NCBI GenBank assembly: GCA_964428385.1
Contig: CAYRYR010000022.1
Coordinates: forward strand, 1-31,270
Length of the DNA stretch: 31,270 nt
Reading direction: 5' to 3'
Source: JAFGOM01 sp964428385
GTDB taxonomy: Archaea > Halobacteriota > Methanomicrobia > Methanomicrobiales > Methanospirillaceae
The notes under the pieces are model-generated. The model saw only the letters and a list, made by a program, of their open reading frames with translations. It was not told where the DNA came from and did no database searches. Numbering within the stretch: the stretch's first letter is position 1; every line of letters starts with the position of its first letter. The position numbers and the translations under genes are program-made. Shown here piece after piece: positions 1 through 8,200 of the stretch.

Positions 1-20
1 ATCATGCAAATCAGGAATTA

Positions 21-30
21 TACTATATAG
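21..30 (+). promoter_or_regulatory. Probable TATA box of the glycan cluster
   Basis: The stretch TACTATATAG resembles an archaeal TATA box. It lies about 70 bases before the first start codon of the glycosyltransferase cluster, which would give a leader of roughly 45 nucleotides. No other gene is visible in the first 99 bases. This rests on motif resemblance and position only. Confidence 0.4.
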
Positions 31-99
31 TCTGTGCACGAATACTTTTCATAATATTGCTTTTCGTACTCATCTTATACACATAACCGGTTCGTTTCT

Positions 100-1266
100 A
101 TGACTATCACTTTTCATAATCAATTACACAATACCTGTGAAGTTTCAGTAATATTGCCTGCTCTTAATGAAGAAGAGACAATTGCTATCTGTATAGCAAA
201 GATCAAAGAAGTTTTTAAGCGATATGAAATTTCCGGAGAGATACTGGTTGTAGATTCTTCAACTGACAACACACCGGTTATCGCTGAAAAGATGGGAGCA
301 ACAGTTATTCACCCCGGGCTCAGGGGATATGGCAATGCATATCTTGCTGGTTTTAAAGAGGCGCAGGGAGACATTATAGTTATTGGTGATGCTGATAACA
401 CCTATGATTTCTTAGATCTCTATACGCTGATTACTCCCATTCGGAATAATGAAGCAGATATGGTGATAGGTTCGCGTCTTAAAGGAACAATTCTTCCAGG
501 ATCTATGCCCCGGTTGCATCAGTATATTGGAAATCCTCTTCTGACATTTCTCTTAAATACAACATTTCATACGACATATACAGATACCCATAGTGGATTT
601 CGGGCGATACAAAGAGATGCTCTTTTTTTATTGTCTCTCCATACGGGAGGGATGGAATTTGCATCAGAGATGATGATTGAAGCTGCACGAAAAAAACTGA
701 GAGTTACAGAAATTCCGATTACGTATTATCCACGAAAAACCCCGTCAAAACTTCACAGTTTTGCCGATGGATGGAGACATATCAGATTTATTGTCCTTCT
801 TCGTCCGCTTCCGTATCTTTTGATTCCAGGAATCCTCTTTGTACTCTTTGGTGCACTGATGATGATATCTCTGCTCTTTTCCGGAAATATTGAAGATTAT
901 TCCCTTCATTCATTTATTCTGGCAGGACTTCTTCTGACTGGGGGAGTACAGTGTGTCATGACTGGTATGGCGATGAAGATGTATGCAATTTCTCAGGGAT
1001 ATGATACCCGTTGTGGAGTGATTGGAAGACTTATTGACTACCATAGTCTTGAATTTCTTCTACTCATAAGCTGTATCTTTATTATCGTAGGCTTTGTAAG
1101 CGGGTTTACAGTAATCTTTCAGTGGTTTAATGCCGAATTTGGCACGTTAAATGAGGTTACTACTGCAGTCATCTCAATGTGTGGAATTGTTATTGGTCTT
1201 CAGATACTCTTCTCAACGATTCTTATCAGTATGATGCTATTAAAAGAAGATATAACGCGGAACTAA
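100..1266 (+). CDS. Family 2 glycosyltransferase with C-terminal membrane segments
   Basis: A GT2 (GT-A fold) glycosyltransferase of 388 residues, like dolichyl-phosphate sugar synthases, which move a sugar from a nucleotide donor to a lipid phosphate at the inner membrane face. The catalytic domain covers about residues 14-230: VSVILPALNEE at the start, the metal- and donor-binding DAD at 97-99 (GDADNTYD), and the TDTHSGFRA acceptor-loop motif at 161-169. Four hydrophobic segments follow (about 237-260, 270-290, 318-340 and 355-380), so the enzyme is membrane anchored. It is first in a plus-strand cluster, 3 bases before a GT4 glycosyltransferase and upstream of diacetamido-uronic acid synthesis genes, which suggests work on an N-glycan or surface polymer. 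The transferred sugar cannot be read from the sequence. Dolichyl-phosphate glucose/mannose synthase or an Agl-type enzyme are the main alternatives. Confidence 0.88.
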   Translation: MTITFHNQLHNTCEVSVILPALNEEETIAICIAKIKEVFKRYEISGEILVVDSSTDNTPVIAEKMGATVIHPGLRGYGNAYLAGFKEAQGDIIVIGDADNTYDFLDLYTLITPIRNNEADMVIGSRLKGTILPGSMPRLHQYIGNPLLTFLLNTTFHTTYTDTHSGFRAIQRDALFLLSLHTGGMEFASEMMIEAARKKLRVTEIPITYYPRKTPSKLHSFADGWRHIRFIVLLRPLPYLLIPGILFVLFGALMMISLLFSGNIEDYSLHSFILAGLLLTGGVQCVMTGMAMKMYAISQGYDTRCGVIGRLIDYHSLEFLLLISCIFIIVGFVSGFTVIFQWFNAEFGTLNEVTTAVISMCGIVIGLQILFSTILISMMLLKEDITRN

Positions 1267-1269
1267 TTA

Positions 1270-2418
1270 ATGAAGATAGGATTCATCTATGACGCTGTTT
1301 ATCCTGATACCATCGGGGGCGTAGAAAAGCGTATTTATGAGATAGGTACACGGCTTGCCAGACGTGGGCATGATGTTCATCTCTTTGGAATGAAATACTG
1401 GGATGGGCCTGATATCATTGTTAGGGACGGATTAGTGATTCATGGAGTAATGCCTGCCTGTCAGTTGTACATTAACGGTAGGAGAAGGATTTTACCAGCC
1501 ATAATCTATGCAATTTCTCTTTTTGTTCCCCTGATTCAGAACCGGATGGATGTAATTGAATGCCAGAACTTTCCATATTTCTCATGTTTCACTGCTACAT
1601 GTATTTCATTTATCCGCAGAATCCCGATTATTATTGTCTGGCATGAATTCTGGGGAGACTACTGGTACAATTATATCGGGAAATTAGGTTTTTTTGGAAT
1701 ACTGATTGAGAGGATATGTATCTGTCTGACACCACACCAGGTTGTTGATGCCAGATTAATATCAGATGCCATGAGGAGGGTTGGCTCATCGATATCACCC
1801 CAAATTATTCCTTGTGGCACAGATAGCGCCTCAATTAAGGACGTTTTAGCATCACCGATGCAATCGGATGTTATCTTTGTCGGTCGACTCATCCCTGAGA
1901 AGCATCCTGAGGTTGTAATTCGTGCTATAGCCCTTATAAAAAAGAAAATGCCTGCAATTTCAGCGATAATTATTGGAGATGGGCCGCAAAAAGAGGATAT
2001 ATCACGTCTGATTCAGGAATTACACCTGGAAAAAAACATTACTCTCTTAGGTTTTGTACCTGATCATCAGGATATTATTGCATATATGAAATCATCACGA
2101 GTCTGTGTTCTTCCTTCCGAACGTGAAGGTTTTGGGATTGTGGGGATAGAAGCTATTATGTGTGGTCTTTTTTTTATTACATCACATCATGCACGTAATG
2201 CGGCAAAGGAACTGGTTCATCCCTGGAACGGAATTACCTGTGATATCTCTTCTTCATCAATAGCAGATGCAATATATACCGGTCTTCATTCATTTAAAAA
2301 TGATATACAGGATACCGAGAAAGAGCGGAGTAATTTTATTTATCGTCATGAATGGGACACGATAACGGATCAGATAGAAGGTAATTATACAGCCATTGTA
2401 ATATCTCACCACCAATAA
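1270..2418 (+). CDS. Family 4 (GT-B) glycosyltransferase
   Basis: A retaining GT-B glycosyltransferase of 382 residues, the usual length for GT4. The N-terminal half carries the glycine-rich acceptor loop GGVEKR at 16-21. The C-terminal donor domain has VGRLIPEKHPE (R206 and K211 expected to hold the donor phosphates), IIGDGPQ at 234-240, and the EX7E signature from E286 to E294 within SEREGFGIVGIEA. There is no signal peptide and there are no clear membrane segments, so it is probably cytoplasmic or peripheral. It starts 3 bases after the GT2 gene and is probably translated with it. Likely role: adding a sugar from a nucleotide donor to a lipid-linked glycan, perhaps using the product of the genes downstream. 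Donor and linkage are unknown. Confidence 0.88.
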   Translation: MKIGFIYDAVYPDTIGGVEKRIYEIGTRLARRGHDVHLFGMKYWDGPDIIVRDGLVIHGVMPACQLYINGRRRILPAIIYAISLFVPLIQNRMDVIECQNFPYFSCFTATCISFIRRIPIIIVWHEFWGDYWYNYIGKLGFFGILIERICICLTPHQVVDARLISDAMRRVGSSISPQIIPCGTDSASIKDVLASPMQSDVIFVGRLIPEKHPEVVIRAIALIKKKMPAISAIIIGDGPQKEDISRLIQELHLEKNITLLGFVPDHQDIIAYMKSSRVCVLPSEREGFGIVGIEAIMCGLFFITSHHARNAAKELVHPWNGITCDISSSSIADAIYTGLHSFKNDIQDTEKERSNFIYRHEWDTITDQIEGNYTAIVISHHQ

Positions 2419-2482
2419 TACTAATGCTAAGAACAAACCTGTAATGAAGATACAATATGTATTATGTAACGGATATGAGTGA

Positions 2483-3073
2483 ATGATTGAATATGGAATC
2501 AATGTAATTGGTAAAAACAGCGTTATTTTTGAACCCGTTACCATAGGGTTCCCCTCTCGTGATGTAATAGGAAGACAGGATTACCAGGGTGTGTCCATTG
2601 GTGATAACGCGACGTTTCGATCAGGTACCATACTGTATGCCGATGTATCAGCAGGAATTCATTTTACCACCGGTCATAATGTTCTTGTCAGAGAGCATAC
2701 TATTATAGGAGATTTTGTCTCACTCGGAACCGGGGTCATCATTGAAGGCAATTGTAACATTGGGAATAATGTAAGCCTTCAAAGTCTTGTTTATATACCC
2801 ACCAATACAACAATCCATGATAATGTCTTCATCGGCCCGAATGCGGTTCTTACAAATGATAAATATCCACCCAGTGCTGCACCCTTAAAGGGTCCTGTTA
2901 TCATGGATGGAGCATCAATCGGAGCACATGTAACCATCCTTCCGGGAGTAACAATTGGAAAGGGAGCACTGGTTGCCGCAGGTTCTGTTGTCACAAAGGA
3001 TGTACCTGATATGACCCTTGCTATTGGATCCCCTGCACGGATAAGAGATCTTCCGAAAGGAGCACACAGATGA
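2483..3073 (+). CDS. Left-handed beta-helix N-acetyltransferase, WbpD-like
   Basis: A 196-residue acyltransferase built largely of hexapeptide repeats ([LIV]-G-x4), e.g. IGDNATF, IGNNVSL, IGPNAVL, IGAHVTI and IGKGALV, which fold as a left-handed beta helix and use acetyl-CoA. In WbpD/WlbB enzymes this fold acetylates the 3-amino group of UDP-2-acetamido-3-amino-uronic acid, and the length fits. The next three genes encode matching aminotransferase, 3-dehydrogenase and 6-dehydrogenase, so that role is likely here. The gene ends inside the start of the next one (ATGA overlap at 3070-3073), indicating translational coupling. It begins 64 bases after the GT4 gene; the ATG at 2483 is the natural start, although no strong ribosome binding site precedes it. 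Another sugar O- or N-acetyltransferase is the alternative. Confidence 0.85.
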   Translation: MIEYGINVIGKNSVIFEPVTIGFPSRDVIGRQDYQGVSIGDNATFRSGTILYADVSAGIHFTTGHNVLVREHTIIGDFVSLGTGVIIEGNCNIGNNVSLQSLVYIPTNTTIHDNVFIGPNAVLTNDKYPPSAAPLKGPVIMDGASIGAHVTILPGVTIGKGALVAAGSVVTKDVPDMTLAIGSPARIRDLPKGAHR

Positions 3074-4155
3074 TTCCAATTGCGGCTCCTTGTATTGGAA
3101 AAGAAGAGGAAAATGCAGTAATCTCTGTTTTGCAGTCTGGGATGATTGCAAGTGGAGAGATTGTCTCCAGGTTTGAAGAAGAATTCAGCAGATACATTGG
3201 TGTTTCTCACTCGGTTGCAACCTCATCCGGAACCTCTGCTCTTCATGCAACGCTGATTGCGCTTGGTATATCTCCTGGAGATGAAGTAATTGTCCCTTCA
3301 TTTACCTTTATTGCGACGGCAACTGCGGTGAGCATGTGTGGTGCAATGCCGGTGATGGTTGATGTGAACAAAAAAACATTTACCATCGATCCAGAATCCG
3401 TGCAAGAGGCAATTACAGAGAGAACTAAAGGGGTTATCGGCGTACATCTCTTTGGTCAGGCCTGTGATATTAATGCTCTTTATCAGATTTGTGAGGACCA
3501 TTCACTCCTTTTTATTGAAGACTGTGCACAGGCTCATGGAACTGAATACAAAGACAAAAAGGTTGGTTCTCATGGTGATGCCGGGTGTTTCTCATTTTAT
3601 CCCACAAAAAATATGACCACCGGAGAAGGGGGGATGATAACCAGTGAGAACCTGGAATTCATTGATCACTGTAGAAGGATCATTAATCATGGACAGAAGG
3701 AGAGATATCTTCATACTGAATTAGGGTATAATTACCGGATGACTAATATAAATGCTGCAATTGGGCGTGTTCAGTTACAAAAACTTGGAGAGATGAATCA
3801 GCAACGTCAGAATAATGCGAACGTTTATTCATCATATCTGAAAACCCCGGGAATAATTCATCCTGCATGTCAGGCTGATTCCACTCATGTCTATCACCAG
3901 TACGCAATCCTTGTTGATGAAGCATATCCTATTACCCGGGATGCATTGGTTACATATCTGGCGGATCATGGTGTTGGAACCGCAATTCATTACCCTATTC
4001 CTGTTCACCGGCAACCATTATATCAGAATGTTAGTGGTGCTATATGTCCGGTATCAGAGTGGTTATCAACCCATATACTGAGTCTGCCGGTTCATCCGGG
4101 TGTAACAACTGATCAGTGCCGGCAGATATGTTCTCTTATTGATGAGGTGAACTGA
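3070..4155 (+). CDS. DegT/DnrJ/EryC1-type sugar aminotransferase, WbpE-like
   Basis: A PLP-dependent nucleotide-sugar aminotransferase of 361 residues, the normal family size. TSSGTSALHATL at 51-62 binds the cofactor phosphate, IEDCAQAHG (D151, Q154) stacks and orients the pyridine ring, and SFYPTKNMTTGEGGM carries the Schiff-base lysine, K180. The DegT family aminates keto-sugars on UDP or dTDP. Next to a WbpB-like 3-dehydrogenase and a WbpD-like acetyltransferase, the expected substrate is UDP-2-acetamido-3-keto-uronic acid with glutamate as donor. It overlaps the acetyltransferase by four bases and abuts the Gfo/Idh gene with no spacer, so the three are probably made together. The family is certain; the substrate comes from context. 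Confidence 0.93.
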   Translation: MIPIAAPCIGKEEENAVISVLQSGMIASGEIVSRFEEEFSRYIGVSHSVATSSGTSALHATLIALGISPGDEVIVPSFTFIATATAVSMCGAMPVMVDVNKKTFTIDPESVQEAITERTKGVIGVHLFGQACDINALYQICEDHSLLFIEDCAQAHGTEYKDKKVGSHGDAGCFSFYPTKNMTTGEGGMITSENLEFIDHCRRIINHGQKERYLHTELGYNYRMTNINAAIGRVQLQKLGEMNQQRQNNANVYSSYLKTPGIIHPACQADSTHVYHQYAILVDEAYPITRDALVTYLADHGVGTAIHYPIPVHRQPLYQNVSGAICPVSEWLSTHILSLPVHPGVTTDQCRQICSLIDEVN

Positions 4156-5067
4156 ATGGATGTAGGCGTCATTGGTGTAGGAACGATGGGTAAGAACCAT
4201 GTCAGGGTATACTCTGAGATGAAAGAAATTGATACTGTTTCAGTCTTTGACCTCAATACCAGACAGGCAAAAGATGTTGCAGAGAAAAATGATGCCATTT
4301 TAGCAGGATCCATAGAGGAACTGCTCCATACAGTCGAAGCCGTCAGCCTCTGTGTCCCAACCCCTCTGCATTATACAACTGCCCAGACTGTTCTGGATAA
4401 AGGTATTCATCTGTTGATTGAGAAGCCGATCTGTCTCACATCAGAAGAGGGAATGGCATTAAAAAAAATCCTGCCTGAAGATCTGGTCATTGGAGTAGGT
4501 CATATTGAGCGGTTTAATCCCATCGTTGATGAAATTCGAAAGATTACAAAAGAACCTCTTTATGTCGAATTTAAGCGTCATAACCCTGCATCATCCCGGG
4601 TTACCGGGAGTTCTGTTGTTGAAGATTTGATGATACATGATATTGATATCATGCTTCACACGCTCTTTTTTCAGGATTACACTCTTCAAAGCATGGGAAA
4701 CGCAGATATTGCGACAGCTCTTTTTGGATTTGGTGGGGTACCGGTGTACCTCTCTGCAAGCAGGAAAGCCTCAAAAAAGATCAGACTTATTCATATCGAA
4801 CAGGAAGACATGACAATAGAAGGAGACTTTATGACACAGGAAGTCTATGTGTATCGCAAACCAGAGCAGTACTCAATTGAGGATCAGCGATATGTACAGG
4901 AGAATATTGTGGAAAAAGTCCTCGTCAGTCAACGCGAACCGCTAAAGACAGAACTTTCAACCTTTATCAGATGCATTGAACAGGATTTACCGTTCCCAAT
5001 CACTCCGGATCAGGCAATCCGGAATGTTGCTGTTTGCGAAGAGATAACACAGAAATTTTGTATATGA
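4156..5067 (+). CDS. Gfo/Idh/MocA-family nucleotide-sugar 3-dehydrogenase, WbpB/WlbA-like
   Basis: An NAD-dependent oxidoreductase of 303 residues. The N-terminal Rossmann fold begins with VGVIGVGTMGKNH (3-15); the family's EKP motif is at 89-91, followed by GHIERFNP at 115-122 and the second-domain motif DLMIHDIDIML at 157-167. In the WbpB/WlbA pathway this enzyme oxidises C3 of UDP-GlcNAcA so that the aminotransferase can act; the neighbours fit that role. It starts on the base after the aminotransferase stop and overlaps the UDP-sugar 6-dehydrogenase by ATGA at 5064-5067. At about 300 residues it is slightly shorter than many MocA proteins. Inositol or other sugar dehydrogenases share the fold, so function is assigned mainly from the operon. 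Confidence 0.88.
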   Translation: MDVGVIGVGTMGKNHVRVYSEMKEIDTVSVFDLNTRQAKDVAEKNDAILAGSIEELLHTVEAVSLCVPTPLHYTTAQTVLDKGIHLLIEKPICLTSEEGMALKKILPEDLVIGVGHIERFNPIVDEIRKITKEPLYVEFKRHNPASSRVTGSSVVEDLMIHDIDIMLHTLFFQDYTLQSMGNADIATALFGFGGVPVYLSASRKASKKIRLIHIEQEDMTIEGDFMTQEVYVYRKPEQYSIEDQRYVQENIVEKVLVSQREPLKTELSTFIRCIEQDLPFPITPDQAIRNVAVCEEITQKFCI

Positions 5068-6503
5068 CTAAAAAATTACAGGATATCGTCACCAATCGGG
5101 GACCGATTCAGACTATTGGTGTTGTCGGTATGGGGTATGTCGGGATTCCCTCTGCATTGTTATTTGCAGAGTCACAATATTTTACACAGGTATATGGGTT
5201 TCAGCGTGATTCGGCAAGCTCAGGATTTAAGATTGAGATGCTCAACCAGGGTATATCACCTTTAAAGGGTGAGGAGCCGGGATTACAGGATCTACTTGTA
5301 AAGGTTGTACATAAGGGGAAATTTCACTGTACGTCTGATTTTTCAAGACTACAGGAATGTGATGCAATTACCTTAGCAATTCAGACTCCTTTTAAAAATC
5401 CTGCAGATCTTGAGCCTGATTTTTCCGCTCTCTTTGAGGGGATCAGATATGCAGGACGCAATATTACCCCTGGTTCTCTGGTGGTTCTTGAGTCAACAAT
5501 AACTCCTGGAACGACCACAGGAATTGCACGAGAGATTCTACAGGAAGAATCAGGCCTGATTGCAGGAGAAGATTTTTGTCTTGCTCATGCACCGGAACGG
5601 GTTATGGTAGGGAGACTTCTTCAGAATATCCGGGAACATGATCGGATTGTTGGTGGTATTGATGCGGTTAGCACGAAGCGTGCAGTTGAGTTATATACTC
5701 ATGTTCTGACAAAAGGGACGATAATTCCAATGACGGCAACAGCTGCAGAGGTTACAAAAACTGCAGAGAACACATTTCGGGATCTCCAGATAGCGGCTGC
5801 AAACCAGCTTGCACTCTATTGTGAAGCGATGGGCATAAACTTTTATGATGTCCGCTCCGGTGTTGATTCACTAAAAGGTGAGGGCATTACCAGAGCAATT
5901 CTCTGGCCTGGAGCCGGTGTAGGTGGGCACTGTCTGACAAAAGATACCTATCATCTGGAACGCGGGGTATCTGTTGCACAGGTGGAATCTCTTGATTATC
6001 CTGAGGGAAAGCAATCATTATTTACTCTGGCACGGGACATCAATGATTTCATGCCCGAGCATATGGTTCATCTGACGGCACAGGGACTCATGCGGGCAGG
6101 AAAGACGCTAAAAGGTGCAACAATTGCTCTCCTTGGGTGGGCATTTCTTTCTGATACTGATGATGCCAGAAACACTCCTGCTGAGCAGTACTATCAGATT
6201 TGTGTAGCATCAGGAGCAGATGTTCGTGTACATGATCCCTGGGTTCATACCTATCCAGGTGTTGAGATATCAGATGATCTGGATGCGGTAGTTTATGGTG
6301 CTGATGTGGTCGTCCTCTTTACCGGACATAGGATGTATCACTCTAAGCTACTGGTTGCATTACAAAAACTGGTTGCAGATAACCCGGTTTTTGTAGATGG
6401 AAGAAATGTTGTCGATCCTGATCTTGTTATCAAAGCCGGGTTTATTTACAAAGGAATAGGCAGAGGAGATAAAAATAATCATCAAATTGAGAGATTCGAA
6501 TGA
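5064..6503 (+). CDS. UDP-N-acetyl-hexosamine 6-dehydrogenase (WbpA/WecC family)
   Basis: A UDP-glucose/GDP-mannose dehydrogenase family protein of 479 residues that oxidises C6 of a UDP-N-acetylhexosamine twice to the uronic acid with two NAD+. Seen: Rossmann motif IGVVGMGYVGIP (18-29), HAPERVMVG (175-183), the central-helix EVTKTAENTFRD with K232, and GAGVGGHC with catalytic cysteine C290. A C-terminal nucleotide-sugar-binding domain follows (LLGWAF, DDARNTP, VHDPW). An in-frame ATG at 5034 exists, but 5064 is preferred: it gives the ATGA overlap with the previous stop seen elsewhere in this cluster and avoids an unusual 10-residue extension. With the three genes upstream it completes the set for UDP-2,3-diacetamido-uronic acid. 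Whether the substrate is UDP-GlcNAc or UDP-ManNAc cannot be told; no 2-epimerase gene is in the window. Confidence 0.92.
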   Translation: MTKKLQDIVTNRGPIQTIGVVGMGYVGIPSALLFAESQYFTQVYGFQRDSASSGFKIEMLNQGISPLKGEEPGLQDLLVKVVHKGKFHCTSDFSRLQECDAITLAIQTPFKNPADLEPDFSALFEGIRYAGRNITPGSLVVLESTITPGTTTGIAREILQEESGLIAGEDFCLAHAPERVMVGRLLQNIREHDRIVGGIDAVSTKRAVELYTHVLTKGTIIPMTATAAEVTKTAENTFRDLQIAAANQLALYCEAMGINFYDVRSGVDSLKGEGITRAILWPGAGVGGHCLTKDTYHLERGVSVAQVESLDYPEGKQSLFTLARDINDFMPEHMVHLTAQGLMRAGKTLKGATIALLGWAFLSDTDDARNTPAEQYYQICVASGADVRVHDPWVHTYPGVEISDDLDAVVYGADVVVLFTGHRMYHSKLLVALQKLVADNPVFVDGRNVVDPDLVIKAGFIYKGIGRGDKNNHQIERFE

Positions 6504-6591
6504 AAATCAGAAGTATCTTTGAAAAATATCTTTAAAACATCGTACGTAAAGAAATCACTGTAAAAAACTGGCAATTACTCATATCGATACT

Positions 6592-7080
6592 ATGGATCCA
6601 TCACATGTACAACAATTTCCGATAACTGCTGCTGTTATCACTGTCTCCACCTCCCGGACTGAGAAGGAAGACACAAGCGGATCTATCATCAAGGAACTAC
6701 TCGCTAAACAGGACATCCCCACAATCTTTTACTCGGTCATACCTGATACCATCCCGGCAATCAGAACTGCACTCACCGGGGCACTAACGACCTGCAACTG
6801 TGTCATAATTAACGGGGGAACGGGTATCACCCATGACGATTGCACTATCGAAGCCGTGGAACCATTCCTTGAGAAGAAACTGGACGGGTTTGGAGAACTC
6901 TTCCGGATGAAGAGTTATGAGGATATTGGTACACGAACTGTCCTCTCGCGTGCTATTGCCGGTATCATCGATAAAAAAGCAGTTTTTTGTATACCGGGAT
7001 CCACGGGAGCTGTCACTCTTGCCATGGAAGAGATTATTCTTCATGAGATTCGACACATCCTCACTCATGCCGGAAAATAA
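6592..7080 (+). CDS. moaB: MoaB/MogA-type molybdopterin adenylyltransferase
   Basis: A 162-residue MoaB/MogA-fold protein, which adenylylates molybdopterin before metal insertion. Molybdenum or tungsten cofactors serve formylmethanofuran dehydrogenase and formate dehydrogenase in methanogens. Visible motifs are VITVSTSRTEKEDTSG at 16-30, the substrate-binding NGGTGIT at 74-80, the acidic pair in THDDCTIEAV, and IPGSTGAV at 134-141, all in the usual order. It stands alone, 88 bases after the sugar dehydrogenase and convergent with the acylphosphatase. An AT-rich TTTAAAACAT-like stretch around 6530 could be its TATA box. The fold is certain; MoaB proteins of some organisms have unclear activity, so the reaction is inferred from the family. 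Confidence 0.9.
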   Translation: MDPSHVQQFPITAAVITVSTSRTEKEDTSGSIIKELLAKQDIPTIFYSVIPDTIPAIRTALTGALTTCNCVIINGGTGITHDDCTIEAVEPFLEKKLDGFGELFRMKSYEDIGTRTVLSRAIAGIIDKKAVFCIPGSTGAVTLAMEEIILHEIRHILTHAGK

Positions 7081-7264
7081 TAATGAGAAATATGGTAAAA
7101 GAAAAAATAACACTGTTCTGACGATGATTAAATACAGAGAGGATGATGGAAAAGAGAATTCTCGTTATGTTCCAACTATATAATACGGCCTTTGATGACT
7201 TGTATAACTTTGAAATAAGTTGCCCATGGGATGATTAGTGTATTTACTTCAATCCCCAATACCA

Positions 7265-7300
7265 TTGTTGTGGGCACGGAAATGTGAAAAACCACAACAA
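7265..7300. terminator. Inverted repeat between convergent genes
   Basis: TTGTTGTGG (7265-7273) and CCACAACAA (7292-7300) are perfect 9-bp reverse complements around an 18-base loop. They sit in the 266-base spacer between the converging ends of the moaB-like gene and the acylphosphatase gene, closer to the latter. The position suggests a two-way transcription stop or mRNA 3' hairpin. There is no obvious T-run next to it. Nothing else in the 7081-7346 spacer looks like a gene. Confidence 0.35.
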
Positions 7301-7346
7301 AATCTTATCTGATGGACAAAACCCTATCCATAATTTTTGTTATATG

Positions 7347-8047
7347 TTATCGATTTCCACCACTTAGAACCCCGGCCTGAACAAGTTCATTTCGCAGTTC
7401 TCTGATTTCAGCGCGTGCTTCAGATATCTCATGCATAAACCGATCTGAAAAATCATTTCGCAGGCTATGTATCTCATCAAGTGTCTTTGATTGCAGATCT
7501 ACGCTGGTTTTTTGAATCTCGATCATTTGATCTTGTTTACCGATCATTTGATCNNNNNNNNNNNNNNNNNNNNNNNNNNNNNNNNNNNNNNNNNNNNNNN
7601 NNNNNNNNNNNNNNNNNNNNNNNNNNNNNNNNNNNNNNNNNNNNNNNNNNNNNCAATCATTAAATCCTGTTTACCGAGCATTTTGTCCTGTTTTGTATCT
7701 ATGTTATGAAGATAAAAAATTGCATGATCAAATCGTTCAGCAAGTTCTTCAATGGGTTCTCCCCGGATAATGATAAAATCCTCATATGTCCCTTCGTAGG
7801 GGCGCTCTAGGACCTTCATTGATGAGACTTTAACGGGAGGATTGCAGTTCTGGATATCCCTGGTAAACTGCTCAAGATCAGTCTCTTTTCCTTCTGCCAC
7901 GATACAAACATCACGAGTTGAAAGGTTCTGCACATATCCGGATATTTGATTATTTAAAGCAATTTCTTCGACCTTATCGCGGAAACCAACCCGTTGTACC
8001 TTTCCAAATGCCGTGATATAATATTGTTTGAGTGAATTGACAGTCAT
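7347..8047 (-). CDS. Acylphosphatase with heptapeptide-repeat coiled tail (interrupted by sequencing gap)
   Basis: The N-terminal 95 residues form an acylphosphatase-like domain (hydrolysis of acyl phosphates): GKVQRVGFR ends in the phosphate-binding R23, and GYVQNL supplies N41. After a linker (about 96-117) the protein enters seven-residue repeats of the form GKQDxMI. These run into 100 Ns (7554-7653) and resume on the other side as DQMI-GKQDQMI, followed by a coiled-coil-like tail with EIHSLRNDF and ARAEIRELRNELVQAG and the stop at 7347. The two halves are out of frame only because 100 Ns are a placeholder; the repeat phase predicts a true gap of 8+21n bases. A tail of leucine/isoleucine-rich heptads suggests oligomerisation or tethering. 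It follows cgi121 after 153 bases without a gene. The enzyme domain is clear; the role of the tail is unknown. Confidence 0.8.
7515..7696 (-). repeat. 21-bp in-frame repeats flanking the assembly gap
   Basis: On the minus strand, units such as GGTAAACAAGATCAAATGATC (shown here as protein GKQDQMI) recur every 21 bases on both sides of the Ns: KQDKML and GKQDLMI on the right, DQMI and GKQDQMI on the left. Short tandem repeats in a coding region explain why the assembly broke here. Copy number is unknown. Confidence 0.75.
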
Positions 8048-8200
8048 CTCTAGTACTCCTTTATTCCGGACTACATTAAATTCTTATTGGGTGGATATAC
8101 TGGTAAAAAAATATGGAGATGTATGGGACCAGAAAAACATTGGGATGGAAAGGTGCTGATATCCACATCACCCCCAAACAAGGATGATATCCGACTTGAA

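Noticed and set aside
6917..7183. 88-codon open frame overlapping the end of moaB
   Set aside because: Most of it is the moaB coding region in another frame; no recognisable protein.
7544..7663. Open frames on both strands running into the Ns, read as separate genes or a frameshift
   Set aside because: They are made by the 100-base placeholder; the flanks fit one gene with an unsized repeat gap.
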